Shown here: positions 23,218 to 33,554 of the stretch, one piece after another
Layout of the letters: every line of letters begins with the position of its first letter
Numbering within the stretch: position 1 is the first letter of the stretch
Origin: Nakamurella flavida
Lineage (GTDB): Bacteria; Actinomycetota; Actinomycetes; Mycobacteriales; Nakamurellaceae
Length of the DNA stretch: 64,000 bases
Reading direction: 5' to 3'
NCBI RefSeq assembly: GCF_030811475.1
Contig: NZ_JAUSQV010000001.1
Location: 1,883,501 to 1,947,500 of the forward strand
Notes under the pieces: generated by a model
Database searches by the model: none
The model's input: only the letters and a program-made list of their open reading frames with translations
Told to the model about the DNA's origin: nothing
Translations under genes and position numbers: made by a program

Positions 23218-24612
23218 ATGAGTACGCCCAGCCTGTTGTGGTTCCGTCGTGACCTGCGTCTGTCCGACCACGCCGCCCTGCTCGCCGCCGCCCACGACGG
23301 AGACGCCGACCGCGAGATGCTCGGGGTGTTCGTCGCCGACGACGCGCTGATGAAGCCCTCCGGCGCCCCCCGCCGGCACTTCCTGGCCGGCTGCCTGTCC
23401 GCCCTGGACGAGTCGATGGGCGGCCGCCTGCTGATCGTGCACGGCAGGCCGGAGACGGTGATCCCCCGGTTGGCGGCGCAGATCGGCGCCGACAGCGTGC
23501 ACATCTCCGCCGACTTCATGCCCTACGGGCGTCGCCGGGACGATGCGGTCGCGAAAGCGTTGCAGGACAAGGGCATCGAGCTGGTCACCACCGGCTCCCC
23601 GTACGCCATCGCGCCCGGCCGGGTCACCAAGGACGACGGCAGTTCCTTCGCCGTGTTCACCCCGTTCTACCGGGCGTGGAAGCAGCACGGCTGGCGCAAG
23701 CCGGCCGTCTCCGGGAAGGGCGTGAGCTGGATCGATCCGGATTCGGTCACCGGGATCACCCGGCACGACCCGGACCTGCTCGCCCGGCCGCTGCCGAAGG
23801 GCATGACGCTGATCGAGCCGGGCGAGAAGGCCGGTCTGGCCCACTGGAAGGACTTCCTGGACGGACCGGTGGACGACTACCAGGACCACCGCGACCGGCC
23901 CGACCTGCCCGGCACCAGCCGGATGTCGGCCTACCTGAAGTGGGGCTGCCTGCACCCGCGCACCCTGCTCGCCGACCTGGACGGGCGGTCCGGGGAGGGC
24001 GCGGAGACCTACCGTTCCGAGCTGGCCTGGCGGGAGTTCTACGCCGATGTCGTGCACCGGGTACCCGAATCCACCCGGACCTCGCTGGACCCGGTCATCG
24101 AGGCGATGGAATGGGACAGCGGCGCCGAGGCCGACGAGCACCTGCAGGCCTGGAAGGACGGCCGCACCGGGGTGCCGTTCGTCGACGCGGGCATGCGCCA
24201 GCTGCTGGCCGAGGGCTGGATCCACAACCGACTGCGGATGGTGGTGGCCTCGTACCTGATCAAGGACCTGCACCTGCCGTGGCAGATCGGCGCCCGGCAC
24301 TTCATGGAGCACCTGGTCGACGGTGATCTGTCGTCCAACAACCACGGGTGGCAGTGGGTGGCCGGGTCCGGGTCGGCGTCCGCCGCGTTCTACCGGGTGT
24401 TCAACCCGATGACCCAGGGCGAGAAGTTCGACCCGAACGGCGAGTACGTCCGCAAGTACGTCCCCGAGCTGGCCGGGGTGTCCGGCAAGGCCGTCCACCA
24501 GCCGTGGCTGCTGCCCGACGGCGTCCCGGACGGCTACCCCGAGCCGATCGTGGACCACAAGGCCGAACGGGAGGAGGCGCTCCGGCGGTTCAAGGAGCGC
24601 CCCAAGCGCTGA
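23218..24612 (+). CDS. phr: Deoxyribodipyrimidine photo-lyase
   Basis: This 464-residue CPD photolyase of the cryptochrome/photolyase family has an N-terminal alpha/beta antenna domain (SLLWFRRDLRLSDHAAL...FVADDAL) and a C-terminal FAD domain. TSRMSAYLKWGCLHPRTLL, LAWREFYADV, GVPFVDAGMRQL..GWIHNRLRM and WQWVAGSGSASAAFYRVFNP hold the FAD and DNA-lesion residues. It repairs cyclobutane pyrimidine dimers using blue light. The ATG at 23218 is 6 nt downstream of CATGAT, a weak version of the leaderless promoter seen elsewhere. The reading frame is intact. Confidence 0.93.
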   Translation: MSTPSLLWFRRDLRLSDHAALLAAAHDGDADREMLGVFVADDALMKPSGAPRRHFLAGCLSALDESMGGRLLIVHGRPETVIPRLAAQIGADSVHISADFMPYGRRRDDAVAKALQDKGIELVTTGSPYAIAPGRVTKDDGSSFAVFTPFYRAWKQHGWRKPAVSGKGVSWIDPDSVTGITRHDPDLLARPLPKGMTLIEPGEKAGLAHWKDFLDGPVDDYQDHRDRPDLPGTSRMSAYLKWGCLHPRTLLADLDGRSGEGAETYRSELAWREFYADVVHRVPESTRTSLDPVIEAMEWDSGAEADEHLQAWKDGRTGVPFVDAGMRQLLAEGWIHNRLRMVVASYLIKDLHLPWQIGARHFMEHLVDGDLSSNNHGWQWVAGSGSASAAFYRVFNPMTQGEKFDPNGEYVRKYVPELAGVSGKAVHQPWLLPDGVPDGYPEPIVDHKAEREEALRRFKERPKR

Positions 24613-24634
24613 GCGCCGGCCGGGTCCGGTACGA

Positions 24635-24679
24635 GCCGCCCGGTGCGGCACCCGTGACGGGCCTCCGCACCGGGGCGGC
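24635..24679. terminator. Bidirectional terminator between phr and the aldose epimerase gene
   Basis: Inverted arms 24635-24648 and 24665-24679 pair over 14 bp with a single G bulge. It sits between convergent genes and can end both transcripts. Confidence 0.7.
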
Positions 24680-24685
24680 CATGGC

Positions 24686-25615
24686 TCAGCCCGCGGCGAC
24701 CGGTCGCAGACCCCAGGAGGCGGACCAGGTGTCGCCCGGTTCCAGGGTCAGCAGCCCCCAGCCGTTGTTGAACGCGTCGGCCGCGCACGTCATCGGCTCG
24801 ACCGCGACGGCCCGCCGCTGCTGCGGGGCGGACGGGCTCGGGAAGTTCGTCGGCGAGAACACCTGGACCCAGCCGAACACCTCGTCGGCCCACAGCACCA
24901 GGCCGGTGCCGTCCGGAGCGGTCAGGCTGTGCTCGACCCGGCCCCCGTCCGCCGCCAGGTCGGTCAGCGCGACGTCGGCGTCCAGGTGTCCGAGCCGCAC
25001 CCCGGAGCGCAGATCCAGACCGGTGCCCTGCACGGGCTCCCGGCCCACCGGGATGAGCCGCTCGTCGCACGGCGCGTAGGTCTCCGCGCGCACGGTCAGC
25101 ACCAGGTCGTCCACCGGGTGGTCGCCGACCCGCAGGTAGGGGTGGGTACCCACGCCGAACGGAGCCGCAGCGTCGCCCGGGTTGGTCAGCTCGTGGGTGA
25201 CGGCGAGCCCGTCGGCGGTGAGCGCGTACGTCACCCGGGTGTCCAGGACGAACGGGTAGCCGTGCTGCGGGTAGATCGTCGCGGCCAGGGTGATGCGGTC
25301 GTCCTGCTGCTCGACGACCCGGTAGGCGGTGTTGCGCAGCAGCCCGTGGGTGGCGTGCCCGTTGGACAGCTCGGTGATGTCCAGCTTCTGCACGGCCCCG
25401 TCGTGGGTCCAGCGGGCATCGCGGATGCGGTTGGGCCAGGGCACGAGCACGATGCCGCAGCCCATGGGCGGCAGCTCGGCGTCGTCCCACGTCTCGGTGT
25501 AGGCGACGCCGCCGACCTGGAACCCGCGGAGCACGGCGGCGAGCTCGCCGATGTGGGCGGTGGCCTCGCCGAGTCGCAGCTCGTGCACCGGACCGGTGGC
25601 CGGGCGGGCGGTCAC
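24686..25615 (-). CDS. Aldose 1-epimerase family protein
   Basis: This 309-residue galactose-mutarotase-like beta-sandwich has GIVLVPWPNRIRDARW, the catalytic-type His in NGHATHGLLRNTAYRV and GVGTHPYLRVGDHP, and a C-terminal VFSPTNFPSPSAPQQRRAVAVEPMTC with the general-base Glu. It interconverts alpha and beta anomers of aldoses. It starts with GTG 25615, which overlaps the upstream gene's TGA as GTGA, so the two are translationally coupled. Confidence 0.9.
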   Translation of the reverse strand: MTARPATGPVHELRLGEATAHIGELAAVLRGFQVGGVAYTETWDDAELPPMGCGIVLVPWPNRIRDARWTHDGAVQKLDITELSNGHATHGLLRNTAYRVVEQQDDRITLAATIYPQHGYPFVLDTRVTYALTADGLAVTHELTNPGDAAAPFGVGTHPYLRVGDHPVDDLVLTVRAETYAPCDERLIPVGREPVQGTGLDLRSGVRLGHLDADVALTDLAADGGRVEHSLTAPDGTGLVLWADEVFGWVQVFSPTNFPSPSAPQQRRAVAVEPMTCAADAFNNGWGLLTLEPGDTWSASWGLRPVAAG

Positions 25616-26193
25616 CGGGTGCCCCCGCTCGCCGCCGACAACGCCCGCCCGAACTGCAGCAACCTCTGCATCTGTGCCAGCCCTCCATCGGTGATCGACT
25701 TGGAGAACCGGTAGGTCTCCATGAACTGCAGGGAACGCGTCTCGTTCGCCTCGGTCAGCTCGGTCAGCGAGCGCTCCGGGGTCTGCGTGGAGAGGTACAG
25801 CATGACGGTGTGCATGGTCCGCGACCCGTCGGGCTGGTTGTGGAAGCGGTGGCGCAGGCCCTGGTCGACGATCGCGGCGAGCGGCACCGTCCGCAGCGAC
25901 GAGGTGAAGAACGACTCACCCGGCGCGTCGTCGTCCACCTCGTCGTCGCCGTGCCACAGCACGAGCCGGCGGCCGTCGGTCACCGCCACCTCCTGCCACA
26001 ACGACTCGCCCCACGGCTGCTCGGTGGTCAACCGCTCGCAGGTGAAGGCGGTGACGTCACCGAAGTCGAGCACCCCGGACAACGCGTCCAGGGCGATCTC
26101 GGCGTCACGGATGTAGGCGTGGACGGCATCGGCCAGACCCTGGTACGGGGCCCAGTCCTGGGGTGGGTGCGACGACGGCGACGAGGACGACAT
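25612..26193 (-). CDS. Conserved hypothetical protein, 193 residues
   Basis: This soluble protein has no recognised domain. The start MSSSSPSSHPPQDW at ATG 26193 has a GGGAGG site upstream. Visible features are an acidic patch LWHGDDEVDDDAPGE, the motif FTCERLTTEQPWGESLW, and helices rich in Gln/Leu at the end (GGLAQMQRLLQFGRAL). Its stop overlaps the start of the aldose epimerase, suggesting co-regulation but not a defined function. Confidence 0.6.
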   Translation of the reverse strand: MSSSSPSSHPPQDWAPYQGLADAVHAYIRDAEIALDALSGVLDFGDVTAFTCERLTTEQPWGESLWQEVAVTDGRRLVLWHGDDEVDDDAPGESFFTSSLRTVPLAAIVDQGLRHRFHNQPDGSRTMHTVMLYLSTQTPERSLTELTEANETRSLQFMETYRFSKSITDGGLAQMQRLLQFGRALSAASGGTR

Positions 26194-26265
26194 GGGTGGG
26201 GGCCTCCCGGGTTCAGGGCACCGATCCTGCCCCATGCCGGTGAACGTTCCGGACCAGGGCACCGG

Positions 26266-27129
26266 TCAGCCGCGGACCGACGCCACCGTCGCCGACCAGT
26301 GCCGCACCGCGCCCGTGCTGATCATCGAGATGCTGATGATCGGCAGGACGGCGAACAGGAACGGCCAGGCCACCACCCCGCGGACGGCCACCTCACCCAG
26401 GATCCGGACCAGCCAGTAGACGCTGAGCGCGAGGGACAGGGCGCATCCGCCGATCAGGATGCCGCGCGGGCCGTTCAGCACCTGCGCCCCACCGGCGATG
26501 AGCAGTCCGGTGGCCAGCCAGGTGAGCAGGGCGACGACGGTGAACTCGTCGTCCAGGCCCGATCCGGAGTCCTGGACGACGCCGGCCACATCGGCGCCGG
26601 CCAGGACGAACAGGCCCGCGAACAGCAGCAGACCGCTCTGCACGAAGGCCAGGACCGCCGCCGCGGTCACCCCGCCCGGACGGAACGGCCGCACCGGCGC
26701 CGGGTAGGCGGGGCCGGGCGCCGGATACCCGGTCCACCCACCGGTCGGCCCGTACCCGGGCCAGGCCTGCCCGGGGTACGCCTGACCGGGGTACTGCTCA
26801 CCGGGGTACTGCTCACCGAGGTGGTGCTGGCCGGGGTGGGCATGGCCCGGGAACTGCTGGCCCGGATAGGGCTGTGCAGGGGAGGACCCACCCGGATACG
26901 GCTGCCCGGGATGCGCACCCGGGTGCTGTCCGGTGTGCGGACCGGGCCACTCATCCCACCGGCCCGGCCGGCCCGGCTGACCGGCGGAGGGCTGCTCCTG
27001 GCCGGCACCGGGAACGGGCTGCTCCCCCCACCCCTGCTCGCCCCACCCCTGTGCACCCCAGGCCTGCGCGGACGCCGGGTCGCCGGCCCACGGGTCCTGC
27101 CCTCCGTACTGCCCCGGCCCCTGCGTCAT
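26266..27129 (-). CDS. Hypothetical membrane protein with Pro/Gly/Gln-rich N-terminal domain
   Basis: The 287-residue protein opens MTQGPGQYGGQDPW and has a ~150-residue low-complexity part made of repeated YPGQ/YPGEQ/GQPYPG-like units. About four transmembrane helices follow (GGVTAAAVLAFVQSGLLLFAGLFVLAGA onward). Such Pro/Gln-rich cytoplasmic tails on small membrane proteins are common in actinobacteria. ATG 27129 was preferred over an ATG 45 nt upstream because GGTGGAG precedes it. No function is recognised. Confidence 0.6.
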   Translation of the reverse strand: MTQGPGQYGGQDPWAGDPASAQAWGAQGWGEQGWGEQPVPGAGQEQPSAGQPGRPGRWDEWPGPHTGQHPGAHPGQPYPGGSSPAQPYPGQQFPGHAHPGQHHLGEQYPGEQYPGQAYPGQAWPGYGPTGGWTGYPAPGPAYPAPVRPFRPGGVTAAAVLAFVQSGLLLFAGLFVLAGADVAGVVQDSGSGLDDEFTVVALLTWLATGLLIAGGAQVLNGPRGILIGGCALSLALSVYWLVRILGEVAVRGVVAWPFLFAVLPIISISMISTGAVRHWSATVASVRG

Positions 27130-27248
27130 CCGCTGCGCTCCACCCCTGCCGACCGCCGCCGACTCGCCGGTCATTCTGCCCGCCCGGGAGCCCCCCGGTC
27201 CGGCCCGGTCGGGTGATGGACGGGGTGGCGGCAGAACCCGGACGGCCG

Positions 27249-27671
27249 TCAACCCGAGCTTGCATGCGGCCCCGGGGATCGCCGACGGATCCACACCACG
27301 AGGATCGCCACCGGGAGCACCCCGGCGAGGAACGGGACGGGCAGCACACCGCGGGAGGACAGCCAGAGGCCGGAACCCACCGCGACGGGGATCGTCACCA
27401 CGGCCGTCGCGATCAGCGGCCGGGTGCGGCCCCGCCACGCCGGTCGGGTCGCCGCCAGCCACAGGCCGCCGAGGAGCACGGCGCCGATGCCGGTGAGCAG
27501 TTCGGCCACGCTGTCGGCCGGCCAGACCCAGCCGGAGAACACCCAGCCGAGAAGGATCACCCCGAGCAGGATCACGGCGCAGACCAGCAGCAACCCCACC
27601 TGCAGACGGCCCAGGACGAGCAGGGCGCGGGGGCGCCCGACATGCCCGTCACCCGTCGGGAACTCCACCAC
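27249..27671 (-). CDS. Small hypothetical membrane protein
   Basis: This 140-residue protein has four predicted membrane helices (LLLVCAVILLGVILLGWVF, LLTGIGAVLLGGLWLAA, IATAVVTIPVAVGSGLWL, VPFLAGVLPVAILVVWI) and a short basic C-terminus. GTG 27671 is preceded by GGGGAG with 7-nt spacing. It lies 38 nt from the end of the MFS gene upstream and may share its transcript. No family is recognised. Confidence 0.55.
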   Translation of the reverse strand: MVEFPTGDGHVGRPRALLVLGRLQVGLLLVCAVILLGVILLGWVFSGWVWPADSVAELLTGIGAVLLGGLWLAATRPAWRGRTRPLIATAVVTIPVAVGSGLWLSSRGVLPVPFLAGVLPVAILVVWIRRRSPGPHASSG

Positions 27672-27709
27672 GGACCCACTCCCCCTCGAGCCGTCGAGTA
27701 TCCGCCGGG

Positions 27710-28993
27710 TCAGTCGCGGGCGTCACGGGTGTCGTACCGGATCAGGGTCCGCCCCCACGCCGCGGCGACCAGGGTCAGCACCACGCAGGCGATCCCGCCG
27801 CCGGTCACCGCTATCTGCGTGGTGGTCGCGGACGCGACGAGCCCGTGCAGCAGATCCGCGACGCGCGGCCCGCCCGCCACGACCACCAGGAAGACCCCCT
27901 GCATGCGGCCGCGCATCTCGTCGGTCGCCTGCACCTGCAGGATCGTCGACCGGAAGACGCTGCTGATCATGTCGGCCCAGCCGCCGACGGCCAGCAGCAG
28001 CACGGCCACCCACAGTGCCGAGGTCAGCCCGAGCACGCTCATCGCCGCGCCCCAGACGAGGATGGCCACGACGATGGCCTTGCCCTGCCGGTGGATGCGC
28101 TGGATCCAGCCGCCGGTGAGCCCGCCGACGAGCACCCCGATCCCCATCGCCGCGTTCAGTGCACCCAGGGCCAGGCCGCCCTCCGGCGGGCCGCCGAAGA
28201 TCTCCTGCGCCATCTGCGGGAACAGAGCCCGGGGCAGGCCGAAGACCATGGCGATGATGTCCACGACGAACGTCATCAGCAGCAACGGACGCACCCACAG
28301 GTAGGACAGCCCGTCGACCACCTTGGCCCGCGACCGCTTCCCGCCCAGCGGCGGCATGGCCGGCAGCCGCACCACCGCCCAGATGACCGCCACCGTCAGC
28401 ACGGCGTCCAGGAAGTACAGCCAGCCCAGGCCGAGCACCGGGACGAGCACGCCGAACAGCAGCGGCCCGACGATGACGCCCGCGGAGAACACCGTCATGC
28501 CCAGGGCATTGGCCGACGGGACCAGGGCGGCCGGCATCAGCCGCGGGATGATCGCCGACCGGGTCGGCTGGTTCACCGCGAAGAAGCCCTGCTGGACGGC
28601 GAGCAGGGCCAGCACCACCCACACCGACTCGCCGCCCGCGAAGGTGGCCAGCCACAGAGCGACGCTGGTCAGCCCGATGCCGGTCGAGGTGATGATCAGC
28701 AGCGTGCGGCGGTCGTAGGTGTCCGCGATGGCCCCGCCGAGCAGACCGAACACCACCAGCGGCACCAGCGCGACCAGGGAGGCGATGCCGACCCAGGCCG
28801 AACTCCCGGTGATCTGGAAGATCTGCTGCTGGACCGCGACCGCGGTCAGCTGGGTGCCCACCACGGTCACCACCTGGCCGATGAACAGGCGGCGGTAGGC
28901 CGGGACGGCCAGCGGCCGGGTGTCCGGACCCCAGCGGCGGGCCCGCCCGGGCGGACCGGCCTCCTCGGGGACGGCCGAGGCCGGGTCCGTCAC
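27710..28993 (-). CDS. MFS transporter (MFS_3 / enterobactin-exporter type)
   Basis: This 427-residue permease has 12 membrane helices. Motifs are YRRLFIGQVVTVVGTQLTAVAVQQQIFQ in TM1, GGAIADTYDRRTLLI (motif A) and AVNQPTRSAIIPRLMPA after TM4, the pattern of the MFS_3 group of putative efflux permeases. GTG 28993 overlaps the TGA of pdxH (GTGA), so it is coupled to that gene, although no functional link to vitamin B6 is obvious. The substrate is unknown. Confidence 0.85.
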   Translation of the reverse strand: MTDPASAVPEEAGPPGRARRWGPDTRPLAVPAYRRLFIGQVVTVVGTQLTAVAVQQQIFQITGSSAWVGIASLVALVPLVVFGLLGGAIADTYDRRTLLIITSTGIGLTSVALWLATFAGGESVWVVLALLAVQQGFFAVNQPTRSAIIPRLMPAALVPSANALGMTVFSAGVIVGPLLFGVLVPVLGLGWLYFLDAVLTVAVIWAVVRLPAMPPLGGKRSRAKVVDGLSYLWVRPLLLMTFVVDIIAMVFGLPRALFPQMAQEIFGGPPEGGLALGALNAAMGIGVLVGGLTGGWIQRIHRQGKAIVVAILVWGAAMSVLGLTSALWVAVLLLAVGGWADMISSVFRSTILQVQATDEMRGRMQGVFLVVVAGGPRVADLLHGLVASATTTQIAVTGGGIACVVLTLVAAAWGRTLIRYDTRDARD

Positions 28994-29646
28994 GGCCCGA
29001 GTCGTTCCACGACCCAGGCGGATCCCCCGCGACGGAACCGCAGCCGGTCGTGCAGCCGGCTCGGCCGGCCCTGCCAGAACTCGACCGACTCGGCGGTCAG
29101 GTGCCAGCCGCCCCAGAACGGCGGCACGGGGAGCACCTCCTGCCCGGCGAAGCGTTCCTCGACCTCGGCCTGCGCCGCGGCCAGGGCGTCCCGGCCGGCG
29201 ATCACGGTGGACTGCGGGCTGGTCCACGCACCCACCTGGGACGCCCGGGGGCGGGTACGCCAGTAGCTCTCCGTCGCCTCGGCGGACAACCGGTGCACGG
29301 TGCCGCGCACCTGGATCTGCCGCTCGAGCGCGTACCAGGGGAAGGTGACCGACGCCCGCGGGTTGGCGTCCAGGTGCCGGCTCTTGGCCGACGAGTAGTT
29401 GGTGAAGAAGTCGATGCCGTCGTCGTCGACACCCTTGGCCAGCACGGTCCGCGAGGCGACGTCGCCGTCGGGGCCGGCGGTGGCCAGCACCATCGCGTTC
29501 GGCTCGAGCACACCGGCGTCCACCGCCTGCGCCATCCAGGCCGCGAACTGCTCGGGCCAGGTGGCGGCGAGGTCGTCCTCGGCCAACCCGGCCTGGGCGT
29601 AGGTGCGGCGCATGTCGGCCAGGTCGGGCAGGCGGTCGTGGCTCAC
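28990..29646 (-). CDS. pdxH: Pyridoxamine 5'-phosphate oxidase
   Basis: This 218-residue FMN enzyme oxidises pyridoxine/pyridoxamine 5'-phosphate to pyridoxal phosphate. RRTYAQAGLAEDDLA at the N-terminus, RTVLAKGVDDDGIDFFTNYSSAKSRHL for FMN binding, RGTVHRLSAEATESYWRTRP and the C-terminal HLTAESVEFWQGRPSRLHDRLRF are all typical and full length. GTG 29646 (VSHDRLPDLADM) is chosen because upstream residues are not conserved-looking. It is divergent from the second citrate synthase. Confidence 0.93.
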   Translation of the reverse strand: MSHDRLPDLADMRRTYAQAGLAEDDLAATWPEQFAAWMAQAVDAGVLEPNAMVLATAGPDGDVASRTVLAKGVDDDGIDFFTNYSSAKSRHLDANPRASVTFPWYALERQIQVRGTVHRLSAEATESYWRTRPRASQVGAWTSPQSTVIAGRDALAAAQAEVEERFAGQEVLPVPPFWGGWHLTAESVEFWQGRPSRLHDRLRFRRGGSAWVVERLGP

Positions 29647-29905
29647 GGCGATCCTCGGGACGGGGGCGGAACGGGACGGGCGACGGGTGGTCGCGCCGTC
29701 CCGGGGCGGGGGTGGCCACCGCCGTCCGCACGCTACGCGCCATGCGGACCCGGGTGACCAAGCCCACCGGTCGCCCCAGGTCCGGGCTCTGGTGGAGACA
29801 CGCGGCGCGCGGCACAGTGACCCCATCCCCGGGCCGCCCCGGTGGTCGCGCAACCATCCTGCTGCCGACCCACCACCGGCCCCACCTCATCGGAGAGGAC
29901 CTCGC

Positions 29906-31006
29906 ATGACGAGTCCCGCCACGTTCGTCCCCGGCCTGGAGGGTGTGGTCGCGTTCCACACCGAGATCGCCGAGCCCGACAAGGACGGATCCGCCCTGCG
30001 CTACCGCGGGGTCGACATCACCGACCTGGTCGGCCGGGTCGGCTTCGACGACGTCTGGGGGCTGCTCGTCGACGACGCGTTCGGCACCGCCCTCCCGATG
30101 GACACCTCCGTCTCCCCCGTGCGCTCCGGCGACGTCCGCGTCGACGTGCAGGCCGGTCTGCCGTTGCTGGCCCCTGCCCGCGGATTCGCCGCCCTGCTGG
30201 ACATCACCGACGACCAGGCCCGCGACCAGCTCGCGCAGACCACCGCGGCGGCGCTGTCCTACGCGGCACGCTCGGCCCGGGGCGATCTGCCCGAGGTGCC
30301 GGAGAGCCTGCTCGAGGCGTGTCCGACGATCGTCGAACGGTTCCTCACCGCCTGGCTGGGTGAGCCGTCACCGGAACAGATCCGGGCCATCGACGCCTAC
30401 TGGGTGTCCGCGGCCGAGCACGGCATGAATGCCTCCACGTTCACCGCCCGGGTCATCGCCTCCACCGGCGCCGACGTCCCCGCCTGCCTGTCCGGAGCGG
30501 TGGGCGCGATGTCCGGCCCGCTGCACGGCGGCGCCCCGGCCCGCGTGCTGCCGATGATCGAGCAGGTGGAACGGGACGGTGATCCGGCCGGGCTGGTCCG
30601 CGGCATCCTGGACCGCAAGGAACGCCTGATGGGCTTCGGGCACCGCGTCTACCGCGCCGAGGACCCCCGCGCCCGCGTCCTGCGCCGGACCTGCCAGGAA
30701 CTCGACGCCCCCCGGTACGAGGCCGCCGCCGCTCTCGAGCAGGCCGCGCTGGCCGAACTGCGCGAACGCCGGCCGGACCGGCCCATCGAGACCAACGTCG
30801 AGTTCTGGGCCGCCGTCATCCTGGACTTCGCCGGGGTGCCCGCGGCGATGATGCCGGCCATGTTCACCTGCGCCCGCACCGCCGGCTGGAGCGCGCACGT
30901 GCTGGAGCAGAAGCGGCTGGGCCGCATCGTCCGCCCGGCCGCCGTGTACGACGGGCACGCACCGCGACCCGTCGACGCCGTCGCCGGGGCCGACCGGCTG
31001 GTCTGA
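29906..31006 (+). CDS. citA: Citrate synthase 2 (short, CitA-type)
   Basis: This 366-residue citrate synthase family protein lacks the N-terminal extension of GltA. Active-site regions are SAAEHGMNASTFTARV and MGFGHRVYRAEDPRAR with the two catalytic His. At the third position the sequence reads TNVEFWAAVIL, with Glu where GltA in this window has Asp (NVDFYTG). RBS GGAGAGGACCTCGC precedes ATG 29906. It corresponds to mycobacterial citA (Rv0889c) in the conserved block. Whether it makes citrate or methylcitrate in vivo is not decided by sequence. Confidence 0.88.
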   Translation: MTSPATFVPGLEGVVAFHTEIAEPDKDGSALRYRGVDITDLVGRVGFDDVWGLLVDDAFGTALPMDTSVSPVRSGDVRVDVQAGLPLLAPARGFAALLDITDDQARDQLAQTTAAALSYAARSARGDLPEVPESLLEACPTIVERFLTAWLGEPSPEQIRAIDAYWVSAAEHGMNASTFTARVIASTGADVPACLSGAVGAMSGPLHGGAPARVLPMIEQVERDGDPAGLVRGILDRKERLMGFGHRVYRAEDPRARVLRRTCQELDAPRYEAAAALEQAALAELRERRPDRPIETNVEFWAAVILDFAGVPAAMMPAMFTCARTAGWSAHVLEQKRLGRIVRPAAVYDGHAPRPVDAVAGADRLV

Positions 31007-31014
31007 GCGACGGG

Positions 31015-31036
31015 CCGGGCGGCGGGCGCCGCCCGG
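31015..31036. terminator. Bidirectional terminator between citA and the TetR gene
   Basis: A perfect 9-bp stem, CCGGGCGGC (31015-31023) with GCCGCCCGG (31028-31036) and a GGGC loop, fills the 30-nt gap between these convergent stops. Confidence 0.7.
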
Positions 31037-31681
31037 TCACCCCAGCAGCGCCGCGGTCAGCGCCGCCCGGACGTGCTCCCGGTAGGCCGACGGCGACCAC
31101 CCGCGCCGGAGCACCAGCAGGTCGTACAGACTCGGCGCCGTGTAGGCCCACAGCAGGTCGACGGCGGTGTCGACGTCGAGCCCGGGTCGGAGACCGCCCA
31201 GTCCGTGCAGATGCCGGGCCAGGCCCGTCATACCGGCCAGGCGCTCGGTGTCCGCCTTGACCACCAGGGCGCCCGCGTCCGGATCGGCCGACCGGGCAGC
31301 GAGCAGCAGCAAAGGGGCCACCCGCACCTGGACCCCGACCATCACCACCAGGTAACCCGCCAACACCTCCGCCGGATCGGTCAGGGCGCGGAGAGCGGCG
31401 ATCGACTCCCGTTCGGCCATGGCCAGCGGAGCGTCGTCGCCGGCCAGGGCCACGTCGAGCACGGCCCCGAGCAGGGCCGCCTTGCGGCCGATGTTCTTGT
31501 AGACGAATTCGGCCGAGACTCCGGCCGCGGCCGCGACATCCGGGACGGTGGTGGCCGCGTACCCGTCGATCAGCAGCAGTCGGTGGGCGGCCGCGAGCAC
31601 CGCCCGGCGGGAGGCCGCCGCCCGCTCCCGACGGCCGGTGGCGTCGTACTGCCGGCGTCCCTTGACGGACTCGTCCACCAC
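31037..31681 (-). CDS. TetR-family transcriptional regulator
   Basis: The 214-residue product has an N-terminal TetR helix-turn-helix (AVLAAAHRLLLIDGYAATTVPDVAAAAGVSAEFVYKNIGRKAALLGAVLD). A helical ligand-binding region follows, with no family I can name. GTG 31681 is preferred because AGGAG lies 7 nt upstream; GTG 31708 is further out and lacks one. It is divergent from a DUF1772 membrane protein 41 nt away, which is the probable target. Confidence 0.82.
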   Translation of the reverse strand: MVDESVKGRRQYDATGRRERAAASRRAVLAAAHRLLLIDGYAATTVPDVAAAAGVSAEFVYKNIGRKAALLGAVLDVALAGDDAPLAMAERESIAALRALTDPAEVLAGYLVVMVGVQVRVAPLLLLAARSADPDAGALVVKADTERLAGMTGLARHLHGLGGLRPGLDVDTAVDLLWAYTAPSLYDLLVLRRGWSPSAYREHVRAALTAALLG

Positions 31682-31722
31682 GCCCACACTCCTTTCATGA
31701 CAGCTCACTGTATTCGATTGTC

Positions 31723-33464
<1,742 letters not shown>

Positions 33465-33554
33465 CGGTCGCCGACCCCGGGCCCGGCGCGCCTGGACCGG
33501 GCGCGGCGGGTCCGGGCATACCGTTGCCCCACATCAGGTTCAGGAGGGAACGCC

